From contig JAJCZR010000065.1 of assembly GCA_029262295.1 (NCBI GenBank), forward strand, positions 1 through 64,000: DNA of 64,000 nucleotides, given 5' to 3'. The notes beneath the pieces are model-generated. The model was not told where the DNA came from, did not search any database, and worked only from the letters and a program-made list of their open reading frames with translations. The DNA comes from Deltaproteobacteria bacterium. Lineage in GTDB: Bacteria; Desulfobacterota_D; UBA1144; Nemesobacterales; Nemesobacteraceae. The position numbers and the translations under genes were made by a program. Every line of letters starts with the position of its first letter. The first letter of the stretch is position 1. Below are positions 47,711-57,247 of the stretch, piece after piece.

Positions 47711-49558
47711 ATGTTACTCGATATTGCAAAATTATTGCTCCAAAAAAATCTGGTTAATTACCAGAACATAAAAAATGTTCTCGAGAAGAACGATAGTATC
47801 ACTATCAAAAGCTTTAAAGACTCTTTAATAAGCTCGGGACTTATTGACAGAAATGTTCTTGAAGACCAGATTAGAAGAAACTTCGGGGCAAACATTGAAG
47901 ATATAAAAAATATTGAGATTGATAAAGAAATACTTCAGCACATAAGAAAAGAAACGGCTGCAGGACATTTGGTTTTACCATTAAGGATATCAGACTCAAA
48001 GCTTGTTGTTGCAATGGCTGATCCATCCGACCTTTTTTTACTTGATCAACTTGGATTTGAATCAGGCCTTGGAATTACCCCTGTGATGGCTTCAAAGGAA
48101 ACTATCAGAAATGCCGTTATAAAAAATTATAAAATTGATTTTAATGATCAGCATGTCGAAATTGAGTCACTCGACTTTTCAAATTCAACTGAAAATATTA
48201 TAAGTGAGCTAAAAGAGTACGAGAATAATGATGGAAATGGACATGCGAGTGAAACTTCACACACAGAAACAACTGAGAAAATTGAAGAACCAATAACGCA
48301 GCCAAAACCAGAAATAGAAGCTGGAAAAAATATTGAAAGTTCAAACAGTCATGAAATAGCTTTAGGGTTAGAACCTAAAATAGATGGCGCTGAAGAAGCA
48401 CAAAGCTCACCATCAAATGCTGAAAAAACTGTTGGTTCTGAATTCGCCCCTTTTAAAAGCTCTCTTTCAGAAAGCACCTCTGAAAATATTGAGATTGAAA
48501 GAAACCCTGAAGTTCTGGAAAACAGATCACAAAACGACAACTTACAGGATTTAGCTAAGCAACCAATAGATGATGATATTATCCTGCTTGACGATAAAGT
48601 CGCTGAAAAAGAAAAAAATGATTTAAATAATTCAAATCCATTTACAAGTGCTCTCAATAAAGACGAACTGATTCCTGAGGTAACTGAAGAGCTAACCCCC
48701 TTTGTTCGTGAAGAGCAACCACTGCAGGAAGGGGAAGTTGAAGTTGAACAGCTCAGTGAAGAAAAAGAGCCTTCAGATAATAACCAGTCAAACCTGTTTA
48801 CAAGTGCTGTATCAACAACAAAGGAAATAAATGATAATAAACCTCTTGAAGAAGTAACAGAAGATCTCTCCCCCATTCTTCATAAAAATGAAGCTTTTCA
48901 TAAAGAAGAATCTGAATATAAAGAAATTGAAGAGCTAAAAGCAGATGAAATTATTTCTGAACCCATTAGTAAGGAATCAAACCCTTTTGCAAGCCCAATA
49001 AAAAAGGATCCCGAAAACAACCTTGATGAAATAAGTGATGGCCCTTTTGTAGAAAAAAACCCTTTTGATCTTGCTCCTGATACTGTATTAACAAATACCA
49101 TCGATGAATCAACCGAACAAATTCTGGAAAAAGAGCCTATAAAAGATCAAATTGATCTTACAAAAGATGAGCTTCCAAAAGCTGCCCCTGAAGATATTAA
49201 TATTTTAATAGTTGATAAAAGCGTCACTATGCAAAGGGTAATGACGCAAACACTTGAGAAAATAGGCTACAATGTCGTAAACTCAGATAATGCTATTGAT
49301 GCAATATCCAAGATAAATAACAGTAAGCCTGATCTGATTGTAATAGATATTAAACTTCCACACATGGATGGTTATCAGCTTTGTAAGACAATAAAGAAAA
49401 ATGCTGATACAAAAGATATACCGATAGTTATGCTTTCTGGAAAAGATGGTATTTTAGATAAAATGAAGGGTAAAATGGCTGGGGCCAATGCATATATTAC
49501 AAAACCTTTTAAACCAAACCGATTAACATCCATAATTGAAGAACTAACCTCAAACTAG
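47711..49558 (+). CDS. fusion of N-terminal MshEN (PilB/GspE N-domain-like) and C-terminal PilG-like receiver with long acidic repeat linker
   Basis: N-term SGLIDRNVLEDQIRRNFGANIEDI...LVVAMADPSDLFLLDQLGFESG; C-term ILIVDKSVTMQRVMTQTLEKIGYNVV...VIDIKLPHMDGYQLCKTIKKN...MLSGKDGILDKMKGKMAGANAYITKPF. Confidence 0.82.
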   Translation: MLLDIAKLLLQKNLVNYQNIKNVLEKNDSITIKSFKDSLISSGLIDRNVLEDQIRRNFGANIEDIKNIEIDKEILQHIRKETAAGHLVLPLRISDSKLVVAMADPSDLFLLDQLGFESGLGITPVMASKETIRNAVIKNYKIDFNDQHVEIESLDFSNSTENIISELKEYENNDGNGHASETSHTETTEKIEEPITQPKPEIEAGKNIESSNSHEIALGLEPKIDGAEEAQSSPSNAEKTVGSEFAPFKSSLSESTSENIEIERNPEVLENRSQNDNLQDLAKQPIDDDIILLDDKVAEKEKNDLNNSNPFTSALNKDELIPEVTEELTPFVREEQPLQEGEVEVEQLSEEKEPSDNNQSNLFTSAVSTTKEINDNKPLEEVTEDLSPILHKNEAFHKEESEYKEIEELKADEIISEPISKESNPFASPIKKDPENNLDEISDGPFVEKNPFDLAPDTVLTNTIDESTEQILEKEPIKDQIDLTKDELPKAAPEDINILIVDKSVTMQRVMTQTLEKIGYNVVNSDNAIDAISKINNSKPDLIVIDIKLPHMDGYQLCKTIKKNADTKDIPIVMLSGKDGILDKMKGKMAGANAYITKPFKPNRLTSIIEELTSN

Positions 49559-49818
49559 TACTTAATAATCTTTTATCTTTTTCACCAAACCCTTAGAAGT
49601 TTTAAAAATTAATCTTAAAGACAAATTAACATCGAAAACAACTTTTATTATTTATATCCATTATTTTCGTGTATATTTCTCCTTTCAAAATTCTATCTAT
49701 AACTTTACTCTGAAAGATTTTCGTAAATGTTGTGAGGAGAAACACAAAGACCGGCGCAATTTCCATAGTGCTTTTTTCACTTTATTACCTCAACGCTTAA
49801 ACACAGGAACCCCTTTAA

Positions 49819-51507
49819 ATGAACAATAGCAGCCTTAAAAAAAATTATATTCTGTTTTTAGTGCTTTCCACAATTATTATATTTGGTTACTCATTCTTTT
49901 TTTATAAACCTGCGCCCAAAAAACCAATAGCAGAAAAAACAACTGAGCAACCGGTTATCAATCCCAGGCTTGAAGAGATTAATGAGATTGAAGAAATAAA
50001 TATCAATCCGATTGATAATACACCTGAGGCAAAAAAGCTTGATAGCAATTATTTAAGTAAGACAATTACGGTTGAAACAAAAAAGTATATTGCAAAGATC
50101 GATACACTTGGTGGAAGAATAGTTGAGTTTGAATTAAAGGGTTTCGACGATACAACTGCAGAGAATTCACCGCAAGTAAAAGTGGTGGATGAATCAAAAA
50201 ATTCTTTTCACAACATCTTGAGATTGACAGGTGTGGATGTGCCGCCAAGAATTCCCTACAACTATAATGGTAACGAGTTTATAAATGTTGATTCTGAAAG
50301 TTTTAATCTTAACATGGCATGGAATAGCAGCTCTGGTGTAACTGTCAAAAAAACTATCAGATTTTTTGACTCTGAATACTTTATTGAAGAAAATTTTGAG
50401 GTTGAAAACAACACAGCAGCCACGATTGAAGAAAAACTTTATATAAGCTGGTTAAACAGGGTTAATGAAAGCAGCGATACAGCCAGCAACTACAAGTTTG
50501 TCTCAATGGTTGATAATGATGTCGACCGAATAAAAAAGCCTCCAAAAGAGCCCGAAAACTTTAAAGGCACAATCAACTGGTTCGGTTTTTCAGGCAAATA
50601 TTTTTTCAATGCCTTTTTGCCTGAAATAGGTGGCTCATCAAACCTTAATGTTGAAAAAACAAGCGAAAAGGGTTTTGTTAAGTCAACTTTTTCCTATCCG
50701 TCAAAACAAATAACTTCTGGCAACAGCTCACAGAAAAAATGGAGAATGTACCTGGGCCCCAAAAACAAAGAGGATCTTGTCCGCGCTGGTTATAACCTTG
50801 AAGAATCAATCGACTATGGATATGCAGGAGTGCTCACAAAGGTTGCTGTGGGCGTACTTAAATTTGTAAACAAATACATCAAAAACTATGGTGTATCAAT
50901 TATAATAACCACCATTTTTCTTCGTCTGATCTTTTTACCCCTTACAGTAAAAAGCATGAGGTCAATGAAAGAAGTTCAGATGAAAATGCAGGCATTAAAA
51001 CCAAAAATTAATGCCCTAAAAGAAAAATATAAAGACGACAAACAAACCCAGCAAACTGAAATGATGAAGCTTTATTCAAGCAACGGTGTTAACCCACTTA
51101 GTAGCCTGGGTGGATGCCTTCCACTTCTACTTCAGTTTCCGGTGTTTATTGCACTTTACTTTGCACTTTTATATTCGATAGATCTTCGTCATACACCTTT
51201 TCTATGGATAAATGATTTGTCGGAACCTGAACATCTATTCGATATTCTTGGAATTCCATTCAGGATACTGCCATTACTAATGGGTGTTTCGTGGTTTTTC
51301 TCACAGAAACTTACACCTACCACGGCACCTGGAAGCGAAACTATGCAACTGCAGATGAAAATGATGCAATTTATGCCTATAATATTTACGGTTATGTTTT
51401 GGGGATTACCATCTGGTTTGATACTATATTGGACGGTAAGCAATATCATATCAATTGGGCAACAACTTTATATTAACCGCGGAACTACCATACAGACAGG
51501 AGGATAA
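49819..51507 (+). CDS. yidC: membrane protein insertase YidC
   Basis: VSIIITTIFLRLIFLPLTVKSMRSMKEVQMKMQALKPKINALKEKYKDDKQTQQTEMMKLY; GGCLPLLLQFPVFIALYFAL. Confidence 0.97.
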   Translation: MNNSSLKKNYILFLVLSTIIIFGYSFFFYKPAPKKPIAEKTTEQPVINPRLEEINEIEEININPIDNTPEAKKLDSNYLSKTITVETKKYIAKIDTLGGRIVEFELKGFDDTTAENSPQVKVVDESKNSFHNILRLTGVDVPPRIPYNYNGNEFINVDSESFNLNMAWNSSSGVTVKKTIRFFDSEYFIEENFEVENNTAATIEEKLYISWLNRVNESSDTASNYKFVSMVDNDVDRIKKPPKEPENFKGTINWFGFSGKYFFNAFLPEIGGSSNLNVEKTSEKGFVKSTFSYPSKQITSGNSSQKKWRMYLGPKNKEDLVRAGYNLEESIDYGYAGVLTKVAVGVLKFVNKYIKNYGVSIIITTIFLRLIFLPLTVKSMRSMKEVQMKMQALKPKINALKEKYKDDKQTQQTEMMKLYSSNGVNPLSSLGGCLPLLLQFPVFIALYFALLYSIDLRHTPFLWINDLSEPEHLFDILGIPFRILPLLMGVSWFFSQKLTPTTAPGSETMQLQMKMMQFMPIIFTVMFWGLPSGLILYWTVSNIISIGQQLYINRGTTIQTGG

Positions 51508-51512
51508 CTAAC

Positions 51513-52169
51513 ATGTCGATAGAACTTGAAAAAGAAGGAAAAACTGTTTCAGAAGCAACAATCAGTGCATGCGAGGAACTTGGAGTAGCAAGAGACGATA
51601 TAGAAGTAGAAGTTTTACAGAAAGGATCCAAAGGCGTTTTGGGAATAGGCAGTAAAAATGCCATAGTAAAAGTAAAAGTTAAGGCTAAAGAAAAAGCTAA
51701 AGAAAAAGGCTCTAGCGAAAAAGGGCAAAAAGCAAAAGAAGCCCTTGAGACACTTCTCAGCCATCTTGTTTCAACGCAAAATGTAAACATTGTTGAATCG
51801 GATAGAAGAATAAAACTTGAAATCAAAGAGACTGAAGATAAAGGCCTTCTAATTGGAAAAGGCGGGGAGATGATAAGGGCCCTTGAGTATATTGTTGGAA
51901 AGATATCATCAAGGAACTGTTCTGACGGAAGGGAAAAAAGAATATCTATTGATGTTGATGGATATAAAAACAGAAGGGAATCAGGGGTTTCAAGAAAAGT
52001 GGTTGATGCCATAAAAAGAGTTAAAAAGACAAATGAACCATATACGCTTGAAAGGCTTTCCTCTTATGAAAGAAGAATTGCTTATATAACAATAAAAAAC
52101 GAAAGTGGTATTAAATACGATACTGTTATAGATGGTAATCATAAAAAGATTATTATTAGCCCGAGTTAA
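51513..52169 (+). CDS. jag: Jag/SpoIIIJ-associated R3H-KH RNA-binding protein
   Basis: Jag-N LGVARDDIEVEVLQKGSKGVLGIGSKNAIVKV; KH GLLIGKGGEMIRALEYIV; R3H region. Confidence 0.93.
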   Translation: MSIELEKEGKTVSEATISACEELGVARDDIEVEVLQKGSKGVLGIGSKNAIVKVKVKAKEKAKEKGSSEKGQKAKEALETLLSHLVSTQNVNIVESDRRIKLEIKETEDKGLLIGKGGEMIRALEYIVGKISSRNCSDGREKRISIDVDGYKNRRESGVSRKVVDAIKRVKKTNEPYTLERLSSYERRIAYITIKNESGIKYDTVIDGNHKKIIISPS

Positions 52170-52191
52170 AAAAGCACTCTGAGAACATATC

Positions 52192-52216
52192 GTCATTCTG
52201 AACTTGTTTCAGAATC
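52192..52216 (+). repeat. hairpin repeat GTCATTCTGAACTTGTTTCAGAATC
   Basis: Perfect 8-bp stem, loop CTTGT. Confidence 0.85.
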
Positions 52217-52225
52217 TTTTTATAT

Positions 52226-52250
52226 GTCATCCCAGACTTGATCTGGGATC
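52226..52250 (+). repeat. hairpin repeat GTCATCCCAGACTTGATCTGGGATC
   Basis: Perfect 8-bp stem, loop CTTGA, compensated stem changes. Confidence 0.85.
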
Positions 52251-52346
52251 CAGAATGTTGACTAGAAATATAAATACATCCCTGGATTAACTAGATTGCT
52301 ACAAAACTAAGTGTTAGCTAATAAATCATTCTTTCTCACCACTCTG

Positions 52347-52396
52347 GATTCCGGCTCGAAGGCCGGAATGACCCTTCGACAAGCTCAGGGCAGGCT
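52347..52396 (-). repeat. hairpin repeat GATTCCGGCTCGAAGGCCGGAATGAC fused to CCTTCGACAAGCTCAGGGCAGGC
   Basis: Perfect 8-bp stem ATTCCGGC/GCCGGAAT, opposite orientation. Confidence 0.8.
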
Positions 52397-52438
52397 CTTT
52401 GCATCATGAATTTTAACCCATAGTCACCCCCATCCTCA

Positions 52439-52461
52439 CCTTCCCCCATCAAGAGGGAAGG
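52439..52461. repeat. second hairpin type CCTTCCC-CCATCAAGA-GGGAAGG
   Basis: Perfect 7-bp stem read directly. Confidence 0.6.
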
Positions 52462-52476
52462 GATTAATAGGGAAAC

Positions 52477-52929
52477 TTACTTTCTAATACCTTCAAAAAA
52501 CTCTTTTAAAATAGCGCCACACTCTTTTTCAAGAACACTTTCTGTAAACTCAATTTTGTGGTTTAGCTTTTTATCCCAGCCAATCTCATAATTGCTGATC
52601 AGGGCCCCTGCTTTTGGGTCTTTTGCCCCAAATACAACCCTTTTTATCCTGGAATTAATAATTGCACCCATACACATCACGCAGGGCTCAAGAGTAACAT
52701 AAAGAGTGGTATCAATTAATCTCCAGCTTTGGAGTTTTTCAGAAGCTTCTTTTATAGCAAGAATCTCAGCATGAGCTGTGGGGTCATTTCTTGATTCTCT
52801 AAGATTATGGGATTTTGAAAGGATGGAATTATTTGAGCCGATTATTACGCAGCCGACTGGCACTTCATTAATACGCCTGGCCTCTTTTGCTTCTTCGAGG
52901 GCCAGGCGCATAAATTTTTCGTCATTCAC
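52477..52929 (-). CDS. tadA: tRNA-specific adenosine deaminase
   Basis: DPTAHAEILAIKEA; TLEPCVMCMGAIINSRI. Confidence 0.94.
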   Translation of the reverse strand: MNDEKFMRLALEEAKEARRINEVPVGCVIIGSNNSILSKSHNLRESRNDPTAHAEILAIKEASEKLQSWRLIDTTLYVTLEPCVMCMGAIINSRIKRVVFGAKDPKAGALISNYEIGWDKKLNHKIEFTESVLEKECGAILKEFFEGIRK

Positions 52930-52934
52930 AAATT

Positions 52935-54656
52935 TTATTTTCTAGCACTAAATTTGATACCAGATTCATTTCTGTCCCAGGTATTGTCTGTTATTTCTTT
53001 GATTTCAGCAACTTTAACCTTTTGAGTGGCAGTCATTGGAAAACCATCTTCAAACACCTCAATAAATCTTGGCACCATGGCAACCATTACCCTTTCTGCC
53101 ATCCATTTACAAAACTCAATAGGATCGAAGTTTTCACCTTTCTTTGTAGTTACGCAAAGTTTAATTTCATCATCTGAAACATTCGGGAGCCTTATACCAA
53201 CTGCAATAGCTTCCTGGATTGCTGGATACTGCATAGCTTCATCACTAACAGCAACGGGGTCAACATTTTCACCTGAAACCCTGATTCTGCTGAAACGTCC
53301 TACAAAATAAAATCTTCCATCAATTCCTTTTGCAAATATATCGTCAGAGTTAAAAAAGCCTTCATCATCAAAAGCTTCATTTGTTCTTTTTTCATCTTTA
53401 AAATACTCATTTAGAGTTGTGTTTGGAACAAGTGGTTTAACAAAAAGAAGACCTTTTGCATCATCAGGAGGAGTAATATCGTCAGTTGAATCCCAAAAAG
53501 GCCTTACAACATCATCAATATCATCAGGATTTCTGAGCTCCACGTAGTAACCTTCCATTGGGAAACCAGATGATCCGGGCCTGTGGTCTTCAGGGTCTTT
53601 CCAAAGGACCATACCCATCTCAGTTGAACCATATCCATCTATTACCCTCACACCAAACCTTTTCTGAAATTCCACAAGGTTTCTGGGGGCAGGAGAACCA
53701 AGCATTATTCTTACTTTGTGTTTCTGGTCCCACTCAGATTCTGGGGCTGCCCAGAGATATTCTGCAACCGCACCAAGCATATTCACTCCTGTTGCACCAC
53801 AATTCGCCGCCCATTTCCAAAAATTAGAAGCTGAAAAACGTGGAAAGAATACAGCCGTTGCCCCACTTCCCATTGCACTGAAAAGACACATAACCTGTGC
53901 ATTGGCATGGCCAAGTGAAAGTATACTCATAAGAGTATCTTCACTCCTTACACCCTGCTGCTGAAGATAGGCGCGCACTGTCATAAGAACCCCGCCGTGA
54001 TCCCTTGCCACACCTTTGGGCATACCAGTAGTTCCGGATGTAAACATACATCTCTCCATATCTGATACAGATATCTTCACTCCAGGGTTGGAAGCATCAT
54101 TTCCGTCAAAAGCAGAAAATGGAAGGGTTTTAATATCACCTATTTTTTCAGGTGGATTATCCGAAGTTACAAAAATTACTTCGAGGTTTTCAAGGTCAGT
54201 GGCTATATCCTGAATAAAAGGAACACTTCCTTCATCAATAATAAGCGCCTTCATATCAGAATAGTTAATTACGTATGCTAACCTTTCACCTTTTTCATCT
54301 TTGTTTATAGGCACTTGCACTGCGCCTGATTTATGAATAGCAATGATTGAAACAACATACTGTGAGCAGTTGAGCATATACATACCAACTTTTTCACCTT
54401 TTTTAACCCCAAAGTCTTTGATTAGGCCATTTGATATTTTGTTTGCCCATTCATTTGTTTCTTTATAAGTGTAGCTTTCAATAATATTTCCATCGGGATC
54501 ACCAACTTTATACATTACTTTGTCTGGAAACATCTCTGCACCTTTTTCAAGGCATTTTGTAATTGGTTCCCATTTTGATGTATCTTCAAAATTTCCAAAG
54601 GGAAGAGTCCCTTCTCCAAGATAGGCTGTGTCACGTGGTTTGAATAGTAAACGCAT
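52935..54656 (-). CDS. AMP-dependent acyl-CoA synthetase/ligase, paralog 1
   Basis: MFTSGTTGMPKGV; DGYGSTEMGMVLWKDPEDHRPGSSGFP; FVGRFSRIRVSGENVDP. Confidence 0.92.
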   Translation of the reverse strand: MRLLFKPRDTAYLGEGTLPFGNFEDTSKWEPITKCLEKGAEMFPDKVMYKVGDPDGNIIESYTYKETNEWANKISNGLIKDFGVKKGEKVGMYMLNCSQYVVSIIAIHKSGAVQVPINKDEKGERLAYVINYSDMKALIIDEGSVPFIQDIATDLENLEVIFVTSDNPPEKIGDIKTLPFSAFDGNDASNPGVKISVSDMERCMFTSGTTGMPKGVARDHGGVLMTVRAYLQQQGVRSEDTLMSILSLGHANAQVMCLFSAMGSGATAVFFPRFSASNFWKWAANCGATGVNMLGAVAEYLWAAPESEWDQKHKVRIMLGSPAPRNLVEFQKRFGVRVIDGYGSTEMGMVLWKDPEDHRPGSSGFPMEGYYVELRNPDDIDDVVRPFWDSTDDITPPDDAKGLLFVKPLVPNTTLNEYFKDEKRTNEAFDDEGFFNSDDIFAKGIDGRFYFVGRFSRIRVSGENVDPVAVSDEAMQYPAIQEAIAVGIRLPNVSDDEIKLCVTTKKGENFDPIEFCKWMAERVMVAMVPRFIEVFEDGFPMTATQKVKVAEIKEITDNTWDRNESGIKFSARK

Positions 54657-54849
54657 TTTATAATTTTCCTCCTGAGTTTTTAAGCATTTAGTAATAAAAA
54701 TGCCCCATAAATATAGACCATGAGCTTAATTTTTCAAATCTCAAAACACATAAACAGTTTTACAATTAATCTCAGCTAATTTATAAACTTCTAATTCAAA
54801 CAGATTATGTGATAATAATGTCCACAAAAATTATCTTAAAACTGCCTAT

Positions 54850-55797
54850 ATGGACTTTACTTTCATAATAATAAACCTCTCGCTATTCCTTGTCGGTCTC
54901 ACGCTGCTTCTAATAGGAGGGGAATTCCTCGTAAGGGGATCATCAAACTTTGCAAGATCTCTTGGAATAAGCCCCATAGTTATTGGACTTACCGTTGTGG
55001 CTTTTGGAACTTCATCACCTGAATTCCTTGTGTGCCTCACTGCTGCTATTAAAGGATCAAGTGATATTGCACTTGGAAATATAGTGGGAAGCAATATCTC
55101 AAATATTGGGCTTATTTTAGGAATGACAGCAATTTTATATCCCATTTTAATTAACAAAAAGATATTTAGACTTGAACTGCCAATAATGGTGATACTCACT
55201 ATTGCCCTTGTCGCTCTTTGCTACAGGCTCGAGCTTGGAAGGGTTGAGGGAATAATTATTTTTTTGATGCTCCCCGCTTTTGTAATTCTGAGTTACAAAA
55301 AATCTAAAAAAGTTATTTTTGAGAATGAGATTAATGAGTTTGGCCCCAACACCTTTAATCAGAAATTAAAATATATTGCATATATAGTTTTTGGGCTTGC
55401 AGGACTTATTTTAGGTGCCAATTTAATAGTAGAAAAATCAATCTTGTTTGCACGGTCTATGGGAGTAAGTGAACTCGTTATAGGAATAACTGCTGTAGCA
55501 ATCGGAACATCGCTTCCGGAGCTTTCCGCATCAATAATCGCTGCAATAAAAAAAGAACATGATTTAATAATCGGAAACATTATAGGAAGCAATATATTCA
55601 ATATCGGGATACTGGGCCTTGTGTCTGCTATTCAGCCTATATCCGTTAATACTGCAATGTTTAAACGCGAACTTCCAGTCTTACTTTTATTTACATTAAT
55701 TCTGGTTCCGATCATGAGAACCGGTTTTAAAATAAGCAGAATTGAAGGATTTATATTCCTGATTTTATATGGCAGCTTTGTTTATATTCTTTTTTAG
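54850..55797 (+). CDS. CaCA family Na+/Ca2+ antiporter-like protein
   Basis: Two alpha-repeats GTSSPEFLVCLTAAIKGSSDIALGNIVGSNISNIGLILG and GTSLPELSASIIAAIKKEHDLIIGNIIGSNIFNIG. Confidence 0.94.
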   Translation: MDFTFIIINLSLFLVGLTLLLIGGEFLVRGSSNFARSLGISPIVIGLTVVAFGTSSPEFLVCLTAAIKGSSDIALGNIVGSNISNIGLILGMTAILYPILINKKIFRLELPIMVILTIALVALCYRLELGRVEGIIIFLMLPAFVILSYKKSKKVIFENEINEFGPNTFNQKLKYIAYIVFGLAGLILGANLIVEKSILFARSMGVSELVIGITAVAIGTSLPELSASIIAAIKKEHDLIIGNIIGSNIFNIGILGLVSAIQPISVNTAMFKRELPVLLLFTLILVPIMRTGFKISRIEGFIFLILYGSFVYILF

Positions 55798-55805
55798 AAA
55801 AACTT

Positions 55806-57242
55806 TTAGGCACTACAGCCTCTCTTCCTAACCTTTTCAATCGGCCTAAAGTTCATCAATTTACGAATAGCAAAAGGAATAGGTTTATTAAACATTAGAT
55901 CATTTTCAGCGTTTATTACATTGTAAAATTTTCCATTCTTTTCATATTCAACCTGAATACCCTTAACACTTTTTTTGGTTTCCAGATAAACAATAAGTCT
56001 GAGCTGAAAAAAAGGTATTACTAAATCCCTGTTTTGAATTTTCTTTAATTCTTTGATATTTGTACTTTTAATTGATACTAGATCGTCCTGGTAATCAAAA
56101 ATCCTTATCCATTTTCCAAGAAAGAAATGATTGGGATTTATCCCTTCTGTTCTTAGGTTGCTGTACATGGATAATGTATTATGGGTTTTTAAACCTAAAT
56201 ATGGCTGAAAAGAGTGAATTGCAAGTAAAAACGGAATAAGCAAAATTATAATATTTGTTTTAAAAAAACCATTTTTCCATATAAATTCCTTTTCTTTAAG
56301 ATTTGTAAATAAATAGAACACAACAGCTGCACAATAAATATAAAAACCTAATTTTAGCAGGTCATTTATAAATACTCTTATTATAAAACCGCTCTCAGAT
56401 ATTAAATAAATGGATTTGGAAAATAATTTAAAGGCCAGAAACAAAAGCAGACTTAAAAAAACAATAATATATGGGGCTTTTAACTTTACTACATAACTTC
56501 TAATCCCTAAAATAAATTGTGATAATGTCTGCTTTCCAAAGAAATTATCTGGAAGAAAAAGACTTAAAAGTGCAAACATTATATAGCTAAACCTTCTATA
56601 TCCAAGTATTCCAAGAATTATCTGAAATAAAACGCCTAAAACAATTCCAATCATTCTGGTTCTTTTAAATATCAATAAAACGGGGATAAAAAATTCAAAA
56701 CCGACACTTACAAACATCATTGAGTTTATAATTGAATTACTTGTCGAAAGAAACGGGATTTTATTTGCCAGGTTAAGATACTGCTGAACTCCACAACTAA
56801 CATCCGGTGAGAAATAATCAAAGTTGAGCTTATGAACAAATGAAGCAAAATAAATTACAAGAAGCTCAAGCCTAAGTGCCGGGGCAAAAATACGAAAAAG
56901 AACATCTGCTGATATTTCTTTTTTTCTAAACAAAAGTATTAAGTATGAAAAAACTACAGTTGACGATATAAAAATAGTTGTATACCAGTGATGGTTATTA
57001 ATAGGAAGAAGGGTAACAACTGTGAATACTTGAAGCACTGCCTGAAAAAAGAAGAGCCTTAAATCGTAAGGTCTGAATAAATTTAAAACTGCAAGAAGAG
57101 TTAAAGAAAAATCAAAGAATGAATTGAATATATCCCTGTAAAATACTTGGTGGGCTATAACAGCAATAGACCAAAGAAATATAAAGAGTGTAAAATTTTG
57201 ATTGTTTGATGATCTGGTCCTGACAAAGTTCCTAAAATACAC
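55806..57242 (-). CDS. polytopic membrane protein, possibly HTTM/vitamin K-dependent carboxylase-like
   Basis: Many TM helices; FVHKLNFDYFSPDVSCGVQQYLNL motif. Confidence 0.6.
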   Translation of the reverse strand: MYFRNFVRTRSSNNQNFTLFIFLWSIAVIAHQVFYRDIFNSFFDFSLTLLAVLNLFRPYDLRLFFFQAVLQVFTVVTLLPINNHHWYTTIFISSTVVFSYLILLFRKKEISADVLFRIFAPALRLELLVIYFASFVHKLNFDYFSPDVSCGVQQYLNLANKIPFLSTSNSIINSMMFVSVGFEFFIPVLLIFKRTRMIGIVLGVLFQIILGILGYRRFSYIMFALLSLFLPDNFFGKQTLSQFILGIRSYVVKLKAPYIIVFLSLLLFLAFKLFSKSIYLISESGFIIRVFINDLLKLGFYIYCAAVVFYLFTNLKEKEFIWKNGFFKTNIIILLIPFLLAIHSFQPYLGLKTHNTLSMYSNLRTEGINPNHFFLGKWIRIFDYQDDLVSIKSTNIKELKKIQNRDLVIPFFQLRLIVYLETKKSVKGIQVEYEKNGKFYNVINAENDLMFNKPIPFAIRKLMNFRPIEKVRKRGCSA

Positions 57243-57247
57243 AGCAA

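Noticed and set aside
48349-48876. 175-aa minus-strand ORF opposite the MshEN-receiver gene
   Set aside because: Serine-rich mirror of the acidic low-complexity linker; no independent signal.
49560-49818. Structured RNA in the long gap before yidC
   Set aside because: No recognisable SRP RNA, tmRNA or riboswitch core on reading; would need a covariance-model scan.
51485-52012. 175-aa minus-strand ORF opposite jag
   Set aside because: Shadow ORF; low-complexity leucine/serine/phenylalanine.
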